NCBI RefSeq assembly: GCF_042680685.1
Contig: NZ_JBHUEA010000008.1
Span: 57,666 to 121,665 of the forward strand
Length of the DNA stretch: 64,000 nt
Direction of reading: 5' to 3'
Source of the DNA: Amnibacterium endophyticum
GTDB lineage: Bacteria > Actinomycetota > Actinomycetes > Actinomycetales > Microbacteriaceae
Shown here: in pieces, positions 1 to 8,367 of the stretch
Layout of the letters: each line of letters begins with the position of its first letter
How positions within the stretch are numbered: position 1 is the first letter of the stretch
Notes under the pieces: generated by a model
The model's database searches: none
The model's input: only the letters and a program-made list of their open reading frames with translations
Told to the model about the DNA's origin: nothing
Program-made: the position numbers and the translations under genes

Positions 1-1009
1 GGTCCTTCTTCGGCAGCACGAAGGTGTGCGAGTCGGCCTGGCTCGCGGGCTTCTCGAACAGCTGCGGCACGGGGACCATCCCGAACTTCAGCCCGTCGAT
101 GGACTGCGCGGTCGTGATCTCCCACTCGCCCTGCAGGTAGAACCCGGCCTTGCCGGTGAACATCGGCGTCTGGCTGCCCGCGTAGTCGAGCGCCTTGTTG
201 AGCCAGCCCTTCCTGCTCCAGCCCTGGATGGTGGCGAGCACCTCCTTCGCCGCGTCCTGGTCGACGGTGATCGTCTTCCCGTCGTCCCCGAGGTACGGGG
301 GCACGCCGCTGAACTGGTTGTAGAGCGTCTGGAACAGCCGCCACGGGGTCGCGGTCTCGTTGACGTTCGCGGACGTGATCGCGAGACCGCCGGTGACCTT
401 GCTGATCTCGGCGAGCGCGGCCTCGAAGTCCTTCAGGCCCGTGATGGTCTTCAGCCTGCCGTTCTCGAGCAGCCCGGCCTCGTCGACCACGTCCTGGTTG
501 AAGAACATGACGTACGGGTGCGTGTCGAGCGGGATCGCGATGTCCTTCCCGCCGGTCCGCTGCGCCGTCCACGACTTCGGGTTGAAGTCCGAGGCGGAGA
601 GGCCGACGGATGAGAGGTCCTCCGCCGTGATCGGATCGAGGATCCCGCCCTGCGCGAGCAGCTTCGCGCGGGTCAGGTGCGCGATCGCGACGTCCGGCGG
701 CTTGTTCCCGACGGTGGCCAGCGTCAGCTTGGAGTAGTAGGGGTTGCCCCAGGCGAAGACCGTGGCCTGCAAGGAGGACGGACCGCCGTGGTCCTGCTCG
801 TACACCCCCTCCATCGTCTGCATGCGGCTGCCGTCGCCGCCGCCGAAGAGGTTCCAGTAGACGAGGGTCCTGGGATCCAGCGCGGCGCCGGTGAGCCCTG
901 CGGTCACCGGGCTGGAGCACGCGGCGAGCAGCGGCGCGGCCGCGGCCGCGAGCCCTGCTCCGAGCACCCCTCGTCTCGTCATCGGGCTGCTGAACAACTG
1001 CTTCGCCAT
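1..1009 (-). CDS. Sugar ABC transporter solute-binding lipoprotein (C-terminus outside window)
   Basis: This is the extracellular sugar-capture subunit of an ABC importer, anchored to the membrane by lipid. The ATG at 1009 follows GAGGAGG at 8 nt. An internal ATG at 982 is possible but lacks such a site. The leader has a twin-arginine-like TRRGVLGAG, a hydrophobic stretch and a lipobox LLAAC with Cys31. The mature part begins LVYWNLFGGGDG, typical of family 1 solute-binding proteins. About 336 codons are visible and the frame is still open at base 1. It lies 43 nt downstream of the GH51 gene on the same strand, so arabinose or arabino-oligosaccharide uptake is inferred. Permease genes would be expected beyond the window. 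Confidence 0.88.
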   Translation of the reverse strand, partial: MAKQLFSSPMTRRGVLGAGLAAAAAPLLAACSSPVTAGLTGAALDPRTLVYWNLFGGGDGSRMQTMEGVYEQDHGGPSSLQATVFAWGNPYYSKLTLATVGNKPPDVAIAHLTRAKLLAQGGILDPITAEDLSSVGLSASDFNPKSWTAQRTGGKDIAIPLDTHPYVMFFNQDVVDEAGLLENGRLKTITGLKDFEAALAEISKVTGGLAITSANVNETATPWRLFQTLYNQFSGVPPYLGDDGKTITVDQDAAKEVLATIQGWSRKGWLNKALDYAGSQTPMFTGKAGFYLQGEWEITTAQSIDGLKFGMVPVPQLFEKPASQADSHTFVLPKKD

Positions 1010-1052
1010 CTGCTCGACCTCCTCGTCGTGCGTCCCGCCTGCTGGTGCCGGA

Positions 1053-2564
1053 TCAGTCCCCGGCGAGTCCGATCGCCGTCCAGGAGACCGGCGGCAGCGT
1101 CACCGTCAGCACGCCGTCCTCGATCGCCGCGGACTCGTTCGGCCGCGCCGTCACCCGCTCCTGGTCCTCGAGCGTGTTCGCGGCGTCGGGGTCGTCGTCG
1201 GCGATCTGGTGCGTCTCGGTGATCCGCGCGGATCCGAGGCCGTCGACGCGGATCCGCACCGTCATGGGCTCGCTGCGATGGCGGTTGACGAGGAACGCGG
1301 CGGCCTCGCCCCCGTCCCGCGTCACCACCGCGTCGACCACCGGGGCGTCGCCGTGCTTCTCGGTCGGCACGGTCGGGGCGTCGATCTCGACCCGCAGCGC
1401 CTCGCCGCGGGCCAGGCGGGCGGTGATCGCGAAGGGGTAGAAGGTCGTCTGACGCCAGGCGGGACCGCCCGGCTCGGTCATGATCGGCGCGATCACGTTC
1501 ACCAGCTGCGCGAGGCTCGCGGCCTTCACGCGGTCCGCGTGCTTCAGCAGGGAGATCATCAGGCTGCCGAAGACCACGGCGTCCATCACCGTGTAGACGT
1601 CCTCGAGCAGCCGGGGCGCGATCGGCCAGTTGTCCTGCCCCGTGACGATGTCCTGGTCGTGGTACCGGTCCTGGTACCAGACGTTCCACTCGTCGAACGA
1701 GACGAAGATCGTCTTGTCGCTCTTCAGCTCGGCCTTCACCGCGTCGGCGGTCGCGGCGACGGACTCGATGAAGCGGTCCATGTCGATCGCGGAGGCGAGG
1801 AAGCTGTCGAGGTCGCCGCCGGTCGGCTGGTAGTAGGCGTGGGCGGAGATGAAGTCGACGTCGTCGTAGGTGTGCAGGAGCACCGTCCGCTCCCACGAGC
1901 CGAAGGTCGGCATGCCTCGTCCGGAGCTGCCGCAGGCGACGAGCTCGAGGTCCGGCTGCATCTGCCGCAGCGCCTTGGCCGTGCGGCTCGCGAGCTTGCC
2001 GTAGTCCTCGGCGCTGCGGTGGCCGAGCTGCCAGGGCCCGTCCATCTCGTTGCCGAGGCACCACATCCGCACGCCGAAGCCCTCGGGCGACCCGTTGGCG
2101 GCGCGGCGGTCCGACAGCGTGCTGCCGGTCGGCAGGTTCGTGTACTCGAGCAGGTCCAGCGCCTCGAGCTCGCCCCGCGTGCCGAGGTTGATCGCGAGCA
2201 TCGGCTCGCTGCCGGCCTTCGCGTTCCAGTGCGCGAACTCGTGCAGCCCGACCTGGTTGGTCTCGGTGGAGTGCCACGCGAGGTCGCGGCGCACCGGGCG
2301 CTCGTCCTTCGGGCCGACGCCGTCCTCCCAGCGGTAGCCGCTGACGAAGTTGCCGCCCGGGTACCGCACCGTCGTCACCCCGAGCTCGCGCACGAGGTCG
2401 ATCACGTCCTGCCGGAAGCCCTGCTCGTCCGCGGTCGGATGCCCCGGCTCGTGGATGCCGTCGTAGACGCAGCGCCCCAGGTGCTCGACGAACGAGCCGA
2501 AGACCCGGCGGTCGATCGCACCCACGGGTGCTGCGGTCGAGGCGGTGATGCGGACTTCGGGCAC
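1053..2564 (-). CDS. abfA: Alpha-L-arabinofuranosidase, GH51
   Basis: The enzyme releases terminal alpha-L-arabinofuranose from arabinan or arabinoxylan fragments. It has no signal peptide, so it probably acts inside the cell on imported oligosaccharides. The 503 residues match the usual GH51 length. The acid/base is Glu173 in WCLGNEMDGPW and the nucleophile is Glu292 in SFDEWNVWYQ. The frame is open further upstream, but the GTG at 2564 has GGAG 6 nt before it and begins right at conserved family sequence, so I chose it. The sugar-binding lipoprotein follows after 43 nt, suggesting one uptake-and-hydrolysis operon. A short inverted repeat upstream may be an operator. Confidence 0.93.
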   Translation of the reverse strand: MPEVRITASTAAPVGAIDRRVFGSFVEHLGRCVYDGIHEPGHPTADEQGFRQDVIDLVRELGVTTVRYPGGNFVSGYRWEDGVGPKDERPVRRDLAWHSTETNQVGLHEFAHWNAKAGSEPMLAINLGTRGELEALDLLEYTNLPTGSTLSDRRAANGSPEGFGVRMWCLGNEMDGPWQLGHRSAEDYGKLASRTAKALRQMQPDLELVACGSSGRGMPTFGSWERTVLLHTYDDVDFISAHAYYQPTGGDLDSFLASAIDMDRFIESVAATADAVKAELKSDKTIFVSFDEWNVWYQDRYHDQDIVTGQDNWPIAPRLLEDVYTVMDAVVFGSLMISLLKHADRVKAASLAQLVNVIAPIMTEPGGPAWRQTTFYPFAITARLARGEALRVEIDAPTVPTEKHGDAPVVDAVVTRDGGEAAAFLVNRHRSEPMTVRIRVDGLGSARITETHQIADDDPDAANTLEDQERVTARPNESAAIEDGVLTVTLPPVSWTAIGLAGD

Positions 2565-2610
2565 CGGCGGCTCCAATGGTCGACGTCGTCGTGACGCGGG
2601 GCACGTTACA

Positions 2611-2622
2611 TCGTTGGAACGA
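2611..2622. promoter_or_regulatory. Possible operator: TCGTT-GG-AACGA inverted repeat
   Basis: Two 5-nt arms around a 2-nt centre sit 47 nt before the arabinofuranosidase start. LacI-family repressors use short inverted repeats in this position, and a LacI gene lies 3 kb away. The repeat is short enough to be chance. Confidence 0.22.
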
Positions 2623-2663
2623 CGACTGCCAGTGCCTCTCGGGGACACGCCGGGAACGACGGA

Positions 2664-2694
2664 GGGGCCGTGCGCGACTCGCGCGCACGGCCCC
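2664..2694 (-). terminator. Terminator after the rhodopsin gene
   Basis: A 13-bp perfect GC-rich stem with a 5-nt loop starts 13 nt past the rhodopsin stop codon. It separates the rhodopsin transcript from the arabinofuranosidase downstream. There is no clear U-tract, as is common in actinobacteria. Confidence 0.7.
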
Positions 2695-2706
2695 TGCCGT
2701 CGTGGA

Positions 2707-3630
2707 TCACTGCAGCCGCTGACCCGCCAGCTGCTCGTGGTCCGCGTGCTCGAGGTGGATGGAGGCCGGGGCCACCGCGTCCGCCTGCTTGTTCTGGTCC
2801 GCCCAGATGGTCTCCGGGTGGATGTCGATGCCGGCGGCGACGTCCGCGGCCGTCCGCAGCTTCGCCACCTTGTGGATCATCAGGCCGAAGCCGACCTTCG
2901 CGATGATGTCGGCCGCCGAGAGGGTGACCTGCAGCGCCGTCGCGGAAGCCCCGCCGGAGGTCCAGCCCTGGAAGCCGAACACGATCGGGTACGCGAACCA
3001 GATGACCAGCAGCAGGATGCCCGCGTTGCGGAACGTCGGCCGCGCCGCGCCGGGCAGCGACGGCATCGACTTCATGACCGTGCGGATGACGACGCCGTAG
3101 AGGACGGCGAAGAAGACGGAGCTGATGATGCCCCACCAGAGCAGCGCGGTCATGCTGGAGCCGTCGTCGATCACGACGCCGCCGAGGTACCCGGTGAAGA
3201 TCATGAGGATCGCGGAGGCGACGCCGATGACGCGCATGCGACGGGCGGCGAGGCCAGTCAGGGCGCTGACGCCGATCAGCTCGACGATCAGAAGCGGGAC
3301 GGTGATGGACCAGTCCATGTACCGCGGGGCCCAGGACCAGATCGCGTTCCCGTTCGGGACGAACAGGTCGCCCTGCTGCGTGTAGCCGACGTCGAACTTG
3401 ATCGCGAGCACGACGTAGGAGACGAAGGCGATCGCCACCACCCCGATGCCCGCGAAGATGGACGGACGGTACTTGGCGCTGACCTCCTTGATGCCGATCG
3501 CGGTCCGCAGCAGCATGGCGAGGAGGGCGAGCCCGGCGATGACCAGGAAGTAGTAGATGAGGGTGCGCTCGGAGAGGTTGAGCGTGGCCTGCCAGGGCGG
3601 GACGACCGCGGCGAGGACTGGGTGGTTCAC
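2707..3630 (-). CDS. Microbial rhodopsin, predicted light-driven proton pump (DTE motif)
   Basis: This is a retinal-binding membrane protein expected to pump protons outward in light. The 307 residues form seven hydrophobic helices. Helix C reads RYMDWSITVPLLIVE: Asp106 is the proton acceptor, Thr110 the conserved threonine and Glu117 the donor, the DTE pattern of proteorhodopsin and actinorhodopsin. Leu114 sits at the spectral-tuning position, which in proteorhodopsin means green absorption. Helix F has IWFAYPIVFGFQGW. Helix G has Asp241 and Schiff-base Lys245 in ADIIAKVGFGL. I see no helix-B histidine at the place where proteorhodopsins carry one. The GTG at 3630 follows AGGAG at 4 nt. No retinal or carotenoid gene lies nearby. 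A MarR regulator is divergent. Confidence 0.95.
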   Translation of the reverse strand: MNHPVLAAVVPPWQATLNLSERTLIYYFLVIAGLALLAMLLRTAIGIKEVSAKYRPSIFAGIGVVAIAFVSYVVLAIKFDVGYTQQGDLFVPNGNAIWSWAPRYMDWSITVPLLIVELIGVSALTGLAARRMRVIGVASAILMIFTGYLGGVVIDDGSSMTALLWWGIISSVFFAVLYGVVIRTVMKSMPSLPGAARPTFRNAGILLLVIWFAYPIVFGFQGWTSGGASATALQVTLSAADIIAKVGFGLMIHKVAKLRTAADVAAGIDIHPETIWADQNKQADAVAPASIHLEHADHEQLAGQRLQ

Positions 3631-3683
3631 GGTGCTCCTAGGGGCTCGAGGGCGGGACGGCCGTTCCAATCGAATGACCGAGA

Positions 3684-3713
3684 TCAATGATTGAGCACCT
3701 GCAACAAAGGTGC
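3684..3713. promoter_or_regulatory. Candidate MarR operator between rhodopsin and regulator genes
   Basis: TCAAT-G-ATTGA (3684-3694) is a perfect AT-rich palindrome in GC-rich DNA, followed by GCACCT...AGGTGC (3695-3713). Both lie in the 98-nt divergent gap. MarR dimers usually bind AT-rich palindromes beside their own gene, so joint control of both genes is inferred. Confidence 0.45.
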
Positions 3714-3728
3714 CTGGACGGGGACTGC

Positions 3729-4214
3729 ATGTCTGCTGGAGACGAAGAGGCCGCGATCCTGCTGCGCGGGGTGCGCGCGACCATGGGGGCGGTCGCGGGC
3801 TCGCTGGCCCGCGCCTTCGAGGAGCTGACCCCGCCGCAGCTGCGGGTGCTCGTGCTGCTGCGCTCGACGGGCGAGATGCAGGTGGGGCAGGTCGGCACGA
3901 CCCTCGGCCTGTCGCCGTCGGGCGCGACCCGGTTCGTCGCGCGACTGGATCGCGACGGATGGCTGCACCGCAGGCGGGCGACCGACGACCGCCGGTCGGT
4001 CACGGTGGCGCTCACGCGCAAGGGCGAGCGGTTCGTGGACGGGCTGCTGGTGGAGCGGGGCCGCGAGATGCGCCGGGCGCTCGACCGCGTGCCGGAGGAG
4101 GACCGGGCGACGGTGCTCCAGGGCCTCCGGATCTTCGCCGACGCGGTGGACGAGCCGGCCGACTCGTCCACCCTCGAGTCGCTCGGGTTCGCTGCGGAGG
4201 ACGAAGGGGCCTGA
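3729..4214 (+). CDS. MarR-family transcriptional regulator
   Basis: A winged-helix DNA-binding dimer of 161 residues. The helix-turn-helix spans about residues 55-85 (MQVGQVGTTLGLSPSGATR) and the wing contains RRRATDDRRSVTVALT, both typical of MarR. An in-frame ATG at 3687 would add 14 residues, but it lies inside the TCAATGATTGA palindrome, so the ATG at 3729 is preferred; neither has a strong ribosome site. It is divergent from the rhodopsin gene with a 98-nt gap holding two inverted repeats. Inferred: it represses itself and perhaps the rhodopsin. The ligand is unknown. Confidence 0.87.
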   Translation: MSAGDEEAAILLRGVRATMGAVAGSLARAFEELTPPQLRVLVLLRSTGEMQVGQVGTTLGLSPSGATRFVARLDRDGWLHRRRATDDRRSVTVALTRKGERFVDGLLVERGREMRRALDRVPEEDRATVLQGLRIFADAVDEPADSSTLESLGFAAEDEGA

Positions 4215-4268
4215 TCCCGGCCGGGGCCGGCGCCCGGGCGCGTCGGTGTCGGCGCCCGGGGCGTCCCG

Positions 4269-5444
4269 TCAGGGGTGGAGGACCACCTTGATGCAGCCGT
4301 CCTCCTTGTTCCGGAAGGTGCGGTACAGGTCCGGCGCGTCCTCGAGCGGGGCCTCGTGGGTGACGAGGTCCATCGTGCCGAGCGGGTCGGCCGGGTCCTC
4401 CACGAGCGGCAGGATCTCGTCGCGCCAGCGCTGCACGTTGCACTGGCCCATGCGGAGCGTGACCTGCTTGTCGAACAGCGTCATGAACGGCGTCGGGTCG
4501 GCGACCCCCACGTACACCCCCGACAGCGACACGGTGCCGCCGCGCCGCACCGCGTCGAAGGCGGTGTGCATGCCGGTCAGGCGGTCGACGCCCGCCGTGG
4601 TCATCGCCCGCTTGGCGAGCGGGTCGGGCAGGAGGCCCGCGGCCTTCTGCGCCAGACCGACGGCCGCCTGGCCGTGCGCCTCCATGCCGACCGCGTCCAC
4701 GATCGCGTCGGGGCCGCGTCCGTCCGTCATGTCGATCAGCCGCTCGGCGACGTCGTCGGTGGCGTCGAGGACCTCCACGCCGTACCGCTCGGCGAGCGCC
4801 CGCCGCTCGGGCACCGGCTCGACGGCGACGACGCGGTGCCCGAGGTGCTTGCCGATCCGCGCCGCGAACTGCCCGACCGGACCGAGCCCCATCACCCCGA
4901 GCACGCCGTCGTCGGCGAGGCGGGTGTACGCCACGCCCTGCCACGCGGTCGGCAGGATGTCGCTGAGGAAGAGGTAGCGCAGGTCGGGCAGGTCGGTGCC
5001 GATGCGGGTCGCGTTGAAGTCCGCGAGCGGCACGCGCATCCGCTCGGCCTGGCCGCCGGGCACGCGGCCGTACAGCTCCGTGTAGCCGTAGAGCGCGGCT
5101 CCGGTGCCGTGCTCCCGCTGCTGGGTGGTCTCGCACTGGGTGTGCAGCCCGCGGTCGCACATGTAGCAGTCGCCGCAGGCGATGACGAAGGGGATCACGA
5201 CGCGGTCGCCCGGCCGCAGGTTCCGGACCTCGGCGCCGACCTCCTCGACGACGCCCATCGTCTCGTGCCCCAGCACGTCGTCCTGGTGCAGGAACGGCCC
5301 GAGGAAGCCGTAGAGGTGCAGGTCGGACCCGCAGATCGCGGTGGAGGTCACCCGGATGACGACATCGGTCGGCTGCTCGATCCGGGGATCGGGCACGTCC
5401 ACGACCCGCACGTCCTCGTTGCCCTGCCACGTCAGTGCTCGCAT
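4269..5444 (-). CDS. Zinc-dependent alcohol dehydrogenase (formaldehyde-dehydrogenase-like)
   Basis: A medium-chain dehydrogenase of 391 residues. Catalytic zinc ligands are Cys in AICGSDLH and His-Glu in LGHETMGVVEEVG. The structural zinc loop is CGDCYMCDRGLHTQC. The Rossmann motif is GLGPVGQFAARIGK. The longer insertions and the family sequence resemble glutathione-independent formaldehyde dehydrogenases, so aldehyde or alcohol oxidation with NAD is likely, but the substrate is not readable. It lies 36 nt downstream of a LacI-type gene on the same strand, suggesting co-transcription and sugar- or polyol-linked control. Confidence 0.9.
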   Translation of the reverse strand: MRALTWQGNEDVRVVDVPDPRIEQPTDVVIRVTSTAICGSDLHLYGFLGPFLHQDDVLGHETMGVVEEVGAEVRNLRPGDRVVIPFVIACGDCYMCDRGLHTQCETTQQREHGTGAALYGYTELYGRVPGGQAERMRVPLADFNATRIGTDLPDLRYLFLSDILPTAWQGVAYTRLADDGVLGVMGLGPVGQFAARIGKHLGHRVVAVEPVPERRALAERYGVEVLDATDDVAERLIDMTDGRGPDAIVDAVGMEAHGQAAVGLAQKAAGLLPDPLAKRAMTTAGVDRLTGMHTAFDAVRRGGTVSLSGVYVGVADPTPFMTLFDKQVTLRMGQCNVQRWRDEILPLVEDPADPLGTMDLVTHEAPLEDAPDLYRTFRNKEDGCIKVVLHP

Positions 5445-5480
5445 CGCCTCATCCGATCCGATGCGGCTGGGTGCCGGCCG

Positions 5481-6503
5481 TCAGCGGGCCGGGCGTTCGC
5501 GCACGCTCGCGCGCCGCACCACCGTCGACGGCACGACGACCTGACGGGCCGGGCCGTCGTCGCCGTCGATGCGCGCCACCAGCCGCTCGAGCGCCGCGGC
5601 CGCGTAGTCGCGCCGGTCGAAGTGCACCGAGGTGAGCGGCGGCGAGGCGAACTGCGCGTCGGCGACGTCGTCGAACCCCGCCACGGAGACGTCCTCCGGC
5701 ACCCGCACCCCCGCCGACCACAGCGCGGACAGCACCCCGATCGCGATCGAGTCCGTGCAGCAGAACAGGGCGTCCACCGCGACGCCCTCGTCGAGCAGGC
5801 GGCGGACCGCCTCGGCTCCCCCGCGGGGCGACCAGTCGGGGCAGTGCCGCTCGAGCGCGGGGTCGAGCGGCAGCCCCGCCTCGAGCAGCGCCTCCCGGTA
5901 GCCGTCGCGCCGCATCCGACCGGTGAAGGTCTCGAGGCCGCCCCCGGGGGCGCCGATCATCGCGATGCGGCGGTGGCCGGTGCCCACGAGCAGCCGGGTG
6001 ATCTCCCGAGCGGCGTGGACGCTGTCGACCCACACCTGGTCGACGTCGTGCTGCGGCACCTCGCCGATCGCGACCAGCGGCACGCCGGGGCCGTCCTGGT
6101 CGATGAGCAGGACGTGCTCCTGGAGCGTGACGGGGTTGATCACGACGCCGTCGACCAGGTGGCGGCGGGCTGCGGTGACCAGCTCGCTCGTCCTCGAGGG
6201 ATCGCCCCACGACTGCTCGATCTGCACCACCAGCCCGCGGGCGTGCGCGAGCTCCACGAACTCGTGCGTCAGCTCGGCCGAGAAGGGCGTCCGCAGCTCG
6301 GGCACGACCAGCGCGACGATGCCGGTCCTGCCGGACCGCAGCCCGCGCGCGGAGAGGTTCGGCACGTACCCGAGGTCCTCGATCGCGCGCTCGACCCGCT
6401 CCTTCGTCGGCGGCGCCACCCGGATGACGCCGTTCAGCACGTTCGACACGGTCTTCGGCGAGACCCCGGCGCGCTCCGCCACGTCCTTCACCGTGGGCCG
6501 CAT
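5481..6503 (-). CDS. LacI-family transcriptional regulator
   Basis: A sugar-responsive repressor of 340 residues. The N-terminal helix-turn-helix reads VKDVAERAGVSPKTVSNVLN and the hinge is YVPNLSARGLRSG. The rest is a periplasmic-binding-protein-like effector domain ending in DVSVAGFDDVADAQFASPP. The ATG at 6503 begins right at MRPTVKDVAERAG, the classic family N-terminus; a GTG three codons earlier is possible. The zinc alcohol dehydrogenase follows. The effector is unknown. Confidence 0.93.
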   Translation of the reverse strand: MRPTVKDVAERAGVSPKTVSNVLNGVIRVAPPTKERVERAIEDLGYVPNLSARGLRSGRTGIVALVVPELRTPFSAELTHEFVELAHARGLVVQIEQSWGDPSRTSELVTAARRHLVDGVVINPVTLQEHVLLIDQDGPGVPLVAIGEVPQHDVDQVWVDSVHAAREITRLLVGTGHRRIAMIGAPGGGLETFTGRMRRDGYREALLEAGLPLDPALERHCPDWSPRGGAEAVRRLLDEGVAVDALFCCTDSIAIGVLSALWSAGVRVPEDVSVAGFDDVADAQFASPPLTSVHFDRRDYAAAALERLVARIDGDDGPARQVVVPSTVVRRASVRERPAR

Positions 6504-6635
6504 GGCGCTCACGGTATCGGCAGCGGCCTGTCCCCCTGCTTCCCCGGGTCGCTGCGAATGGTTCGGACGTCCGTGCGCCACGATGCGGAGTGCACGACGC
6601 GCGCGACGGAGCGGGCACCGACCTGGAGGACGTCG

Positions 6636-7328
6636 ATGATCCCGCTGCTGCGAGCCCCCGTGTCCCGCGCCGCCCTCAGGGCACTGAATCCGGCGGACCG
6701 CTCCGTGCCCGAGGGCGAGCCCCTGTCGGAGGCGAGCGGGCCCGATCCCGACCGGGTGCTGGTGGTCGGCAGCGGCCCGGTGACCGGGGCGGGAGCGCGG
6801 CGGCACGACGACGCCCTGCCGGGCACCATCGCGCGAGCCCTCGCGGACCGCACGGGCCACGGGGCGGTCGTGGAGGCGCGCGGGGCGCAGCGCCTGCGGC
6901 TGCACGACCTGCCGGCGCTGCTGCAGGGAGCACGGCTGCAGCGGTTCGACGCGATGGTGCTCGTGATCGGCCTCTTCGACGCGATGGACGGCGCCGGGCT
7001 CCGCGCGTGGAGCCGCGAGCTGCACCGGCAGCTCGACGCGATGCAGCGCGACGGCGCGCGCGGCGCCGTCGTGCTGCTGACGACCGTGCCGCCGGTCTCC
7101 TCGGTCGCTCGGCGCCGCACCCTCGCCGTCGCGCTCGCGGACCGCCGGGTGCGCCGCGTCAACCGCGTGCTCAGCCGGGCAGCGACCGACCGCCCCGCGA
7201 CGGGCCGCGTCGCGCTGCCGGCCCCCGAGGCCGACGCGCCGATCGCGAGCGCGGCCTGGTACGAGCGGTGCGGCACCGCGGTGGCCGAGGCGCTGGCCCC
7301 GCTGCTGGCGGCGCAGCGGCAGCGCTGA
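6636..7328 (+). CDS. SGNH-hydrolase-like protein lacking the usual GDS box
   Basis: A 230-residue protein. The ATG at 6636 follows GGAGG at 6 nt. After a variable N-terminus the fold begins VLVVGSGPVTGAGARR, placed like block I of SGNH/GDSL esterases but with GSGP where GDS is normal. Next comes DAMVLVIGLFDAM, similar to the strand before block III. The C-terminus has WYERCGTAVAEAL in the block V area without a clear DxxH. Actinobacteria carry many such degenerate SGNH-like proteins. Catalysis is therefore doubtful. It is divergent from the LacI gene and convergent with XdhC after 2 nt. Confidence 0.6.
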   Translation: MIPLLRAPVSRAALRALNPADRSVPEGEPLSEASGPDPDRVLVVGSGPVTGAGARRHDDALPGTIARALADRTGHGAVVEARGAQRLRLHDLPALLQGARLQRFDAMVLVIGLFDAMDGAGLRAWSRELHRQLDAMQRDGARGAVVLLTTVPPVSSVARRRTLAVALADRRVRRVNRVLSRAATDRPATGRVALPAPEADAPIASAAWYERCGTAVAEALAPLLAAQRQR

Positions 7329-7330
7329 CC

Positions 7331-8293
7331 TCAGGCGGACGCCACGACGCGGAGCGGGCCGTCCAGCCGGCTCAACGGGGTCGCGGGCGCTCCCGAGCGG
7401 GTCGCGAGCACCTCCGCGACGACCGCCACGGCGACCTGCGCCGGCGTCGTCGCGCCGAGCGCGAGCCCGATCGGCGCATGCAGCCGGTCCAGCAGCGGAG
7501 CCGGGAGACCGAGCGCGACCAGGCGGTCGCGGCGCGGCGCCGTGGTCGCGCGGGAGCCCTGCGCCCCGACGTACCCGGCGTCCGACTCCAGCGCCGCCGC
7601 GAGAGCGAGCGCGTCGAGGTCCTCGTCGTGGCCGAGCAGGCATACGGCGTCCGCGGGCCCCGGGGCGAAGGCGCGCACCGCGTCGTGCGGCCTCGCGACC
7701 ACCGCCTCGGTCCTCGTCGGGAACCGGCCCGGGTCCGCGAACGCCGACCGCACGTCCGAGACGGTGACCGCGTAGCCGGCGGCCGACGCGGCGGCCGCCA
7801 CGGCGACGGCGGTCTCGGTCCCCCCGAGCAGCAGCATGCGGGGCGCCGCAGCGGCGCGGTCGACGAAGACCCCCGGACCCGGTTCCACGCCCTCGACGAG
7901 CCGGCCGAGGGCGACGCCCGCCGTCCGCACGGCGACCGCGACGGCCTCGCCGCGCAGGCGTCGCTCCAGCCGGCCGGCGAGCAGTGCGGCGTCGGCGCGC
8001 GTCAGCAGGTGGGTGAGGACGTCGACCTCGCCGCCGCAGGCCGCGACCGGGTCCCCGAAGCCGTAGCGCCGCACCGCCGGTGCGGCACCGCCGAGCGCGG
8101 CCCGGCAGCCCGCGAGGACGGCCGACTCGACGCAGCCGCCCGAGACCGAGCCGACCGGGGCCGCGCCGTCCGCGAGCGCCAGCGTGCTGCCGACGGGGTA
8201 CGGCGAGCTGCCGGTCGCGTCGACCGCGGTCGCCAGCGCGACGGGAGCCGGGGCGCGCAGCAGGGGCAGCAGCCGGTCGGCGATCTCGAGCAC
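7331..8293 (-). CDS. XdhC/CoxI-family protein
   Basis: XdhC proteins bind molybdenum cofactor and help its sulfuration and insertion into xanthine or CO dehydrogenase-type enzymes. The N-terminal XdhC/CoxI domain shows ATGSSPYPVGSTLAL and the hallmark GSVSGGCVES. A Rossmann-like C-terminal half has PRMLLLGGTETAVAVA and YVGAQGSR. The length is 320 residues, normal for the family. No molybdo-flavoenzyme subunits (large, medium or iron-sulfur) lie beside it, so its client is elsewhere or unknown. The start at 8293 lies 75 nt from a large palindrome. Confidence 0.85.
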   Translation of the reverse strand: MLEIADRLLPLLRAPAPVALATAVDATGSSPYPVGSTLALADGAAPVGSVSGGCVESAVLAGCRAALGGAAPAVRRYGFGDPVAACGGEVDVLTHLLTRADAALLAGRLERRLRGEAVAVAVRTAGVALGRLVEGVEPGPGVFVDRAAAAPRMLLLGGTETAVAVAAAASAAGYAVTVSDVRSAFADPGRFPTRTEAVVARPHDAVRAFAPGPADAVCLLGHDEDLDALALAAALESDAGYVGAQGSRATTAPRRDRLVALGLPAPLLDRLHAPIGLALGATTPAQVAVAVVAEVLATRSGAPATPLSRLDGPLRVVASA

Positions 8294-8367
8294 CGACCCA
8301 TGGTGCGCCCTGGCCGATTACGCGCGTGTTGCCGCGTCGGCGCGGGTCGCCGCCCCTCGCACTGGGG

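Noticed and set aside
3687..3728. Upstream ATG as the MarR start
   Set aside because: It lies in a perfect palindrome likely to be the operator and has no ribosome site.
4215..4268. Terminator between MarR and dehydrogenase genes
   Set aside because: Repeated GGCGCCCGGG blocks are present but no long unambiguous stem could be drawn.
4275..7328. 1017-codon plus-strand frame
   Set aside because: Only its last part (from 6636) has a ribosome site and protein-like sequence; the rest is antisense to the dehydrogenase and LacI genes.
2707..8293. Complete phototrophy operon
   Set aside because: No retinal-forming or carotenoid gene was found near the rhodopsin; the neighbours are sugar genes and regulators.
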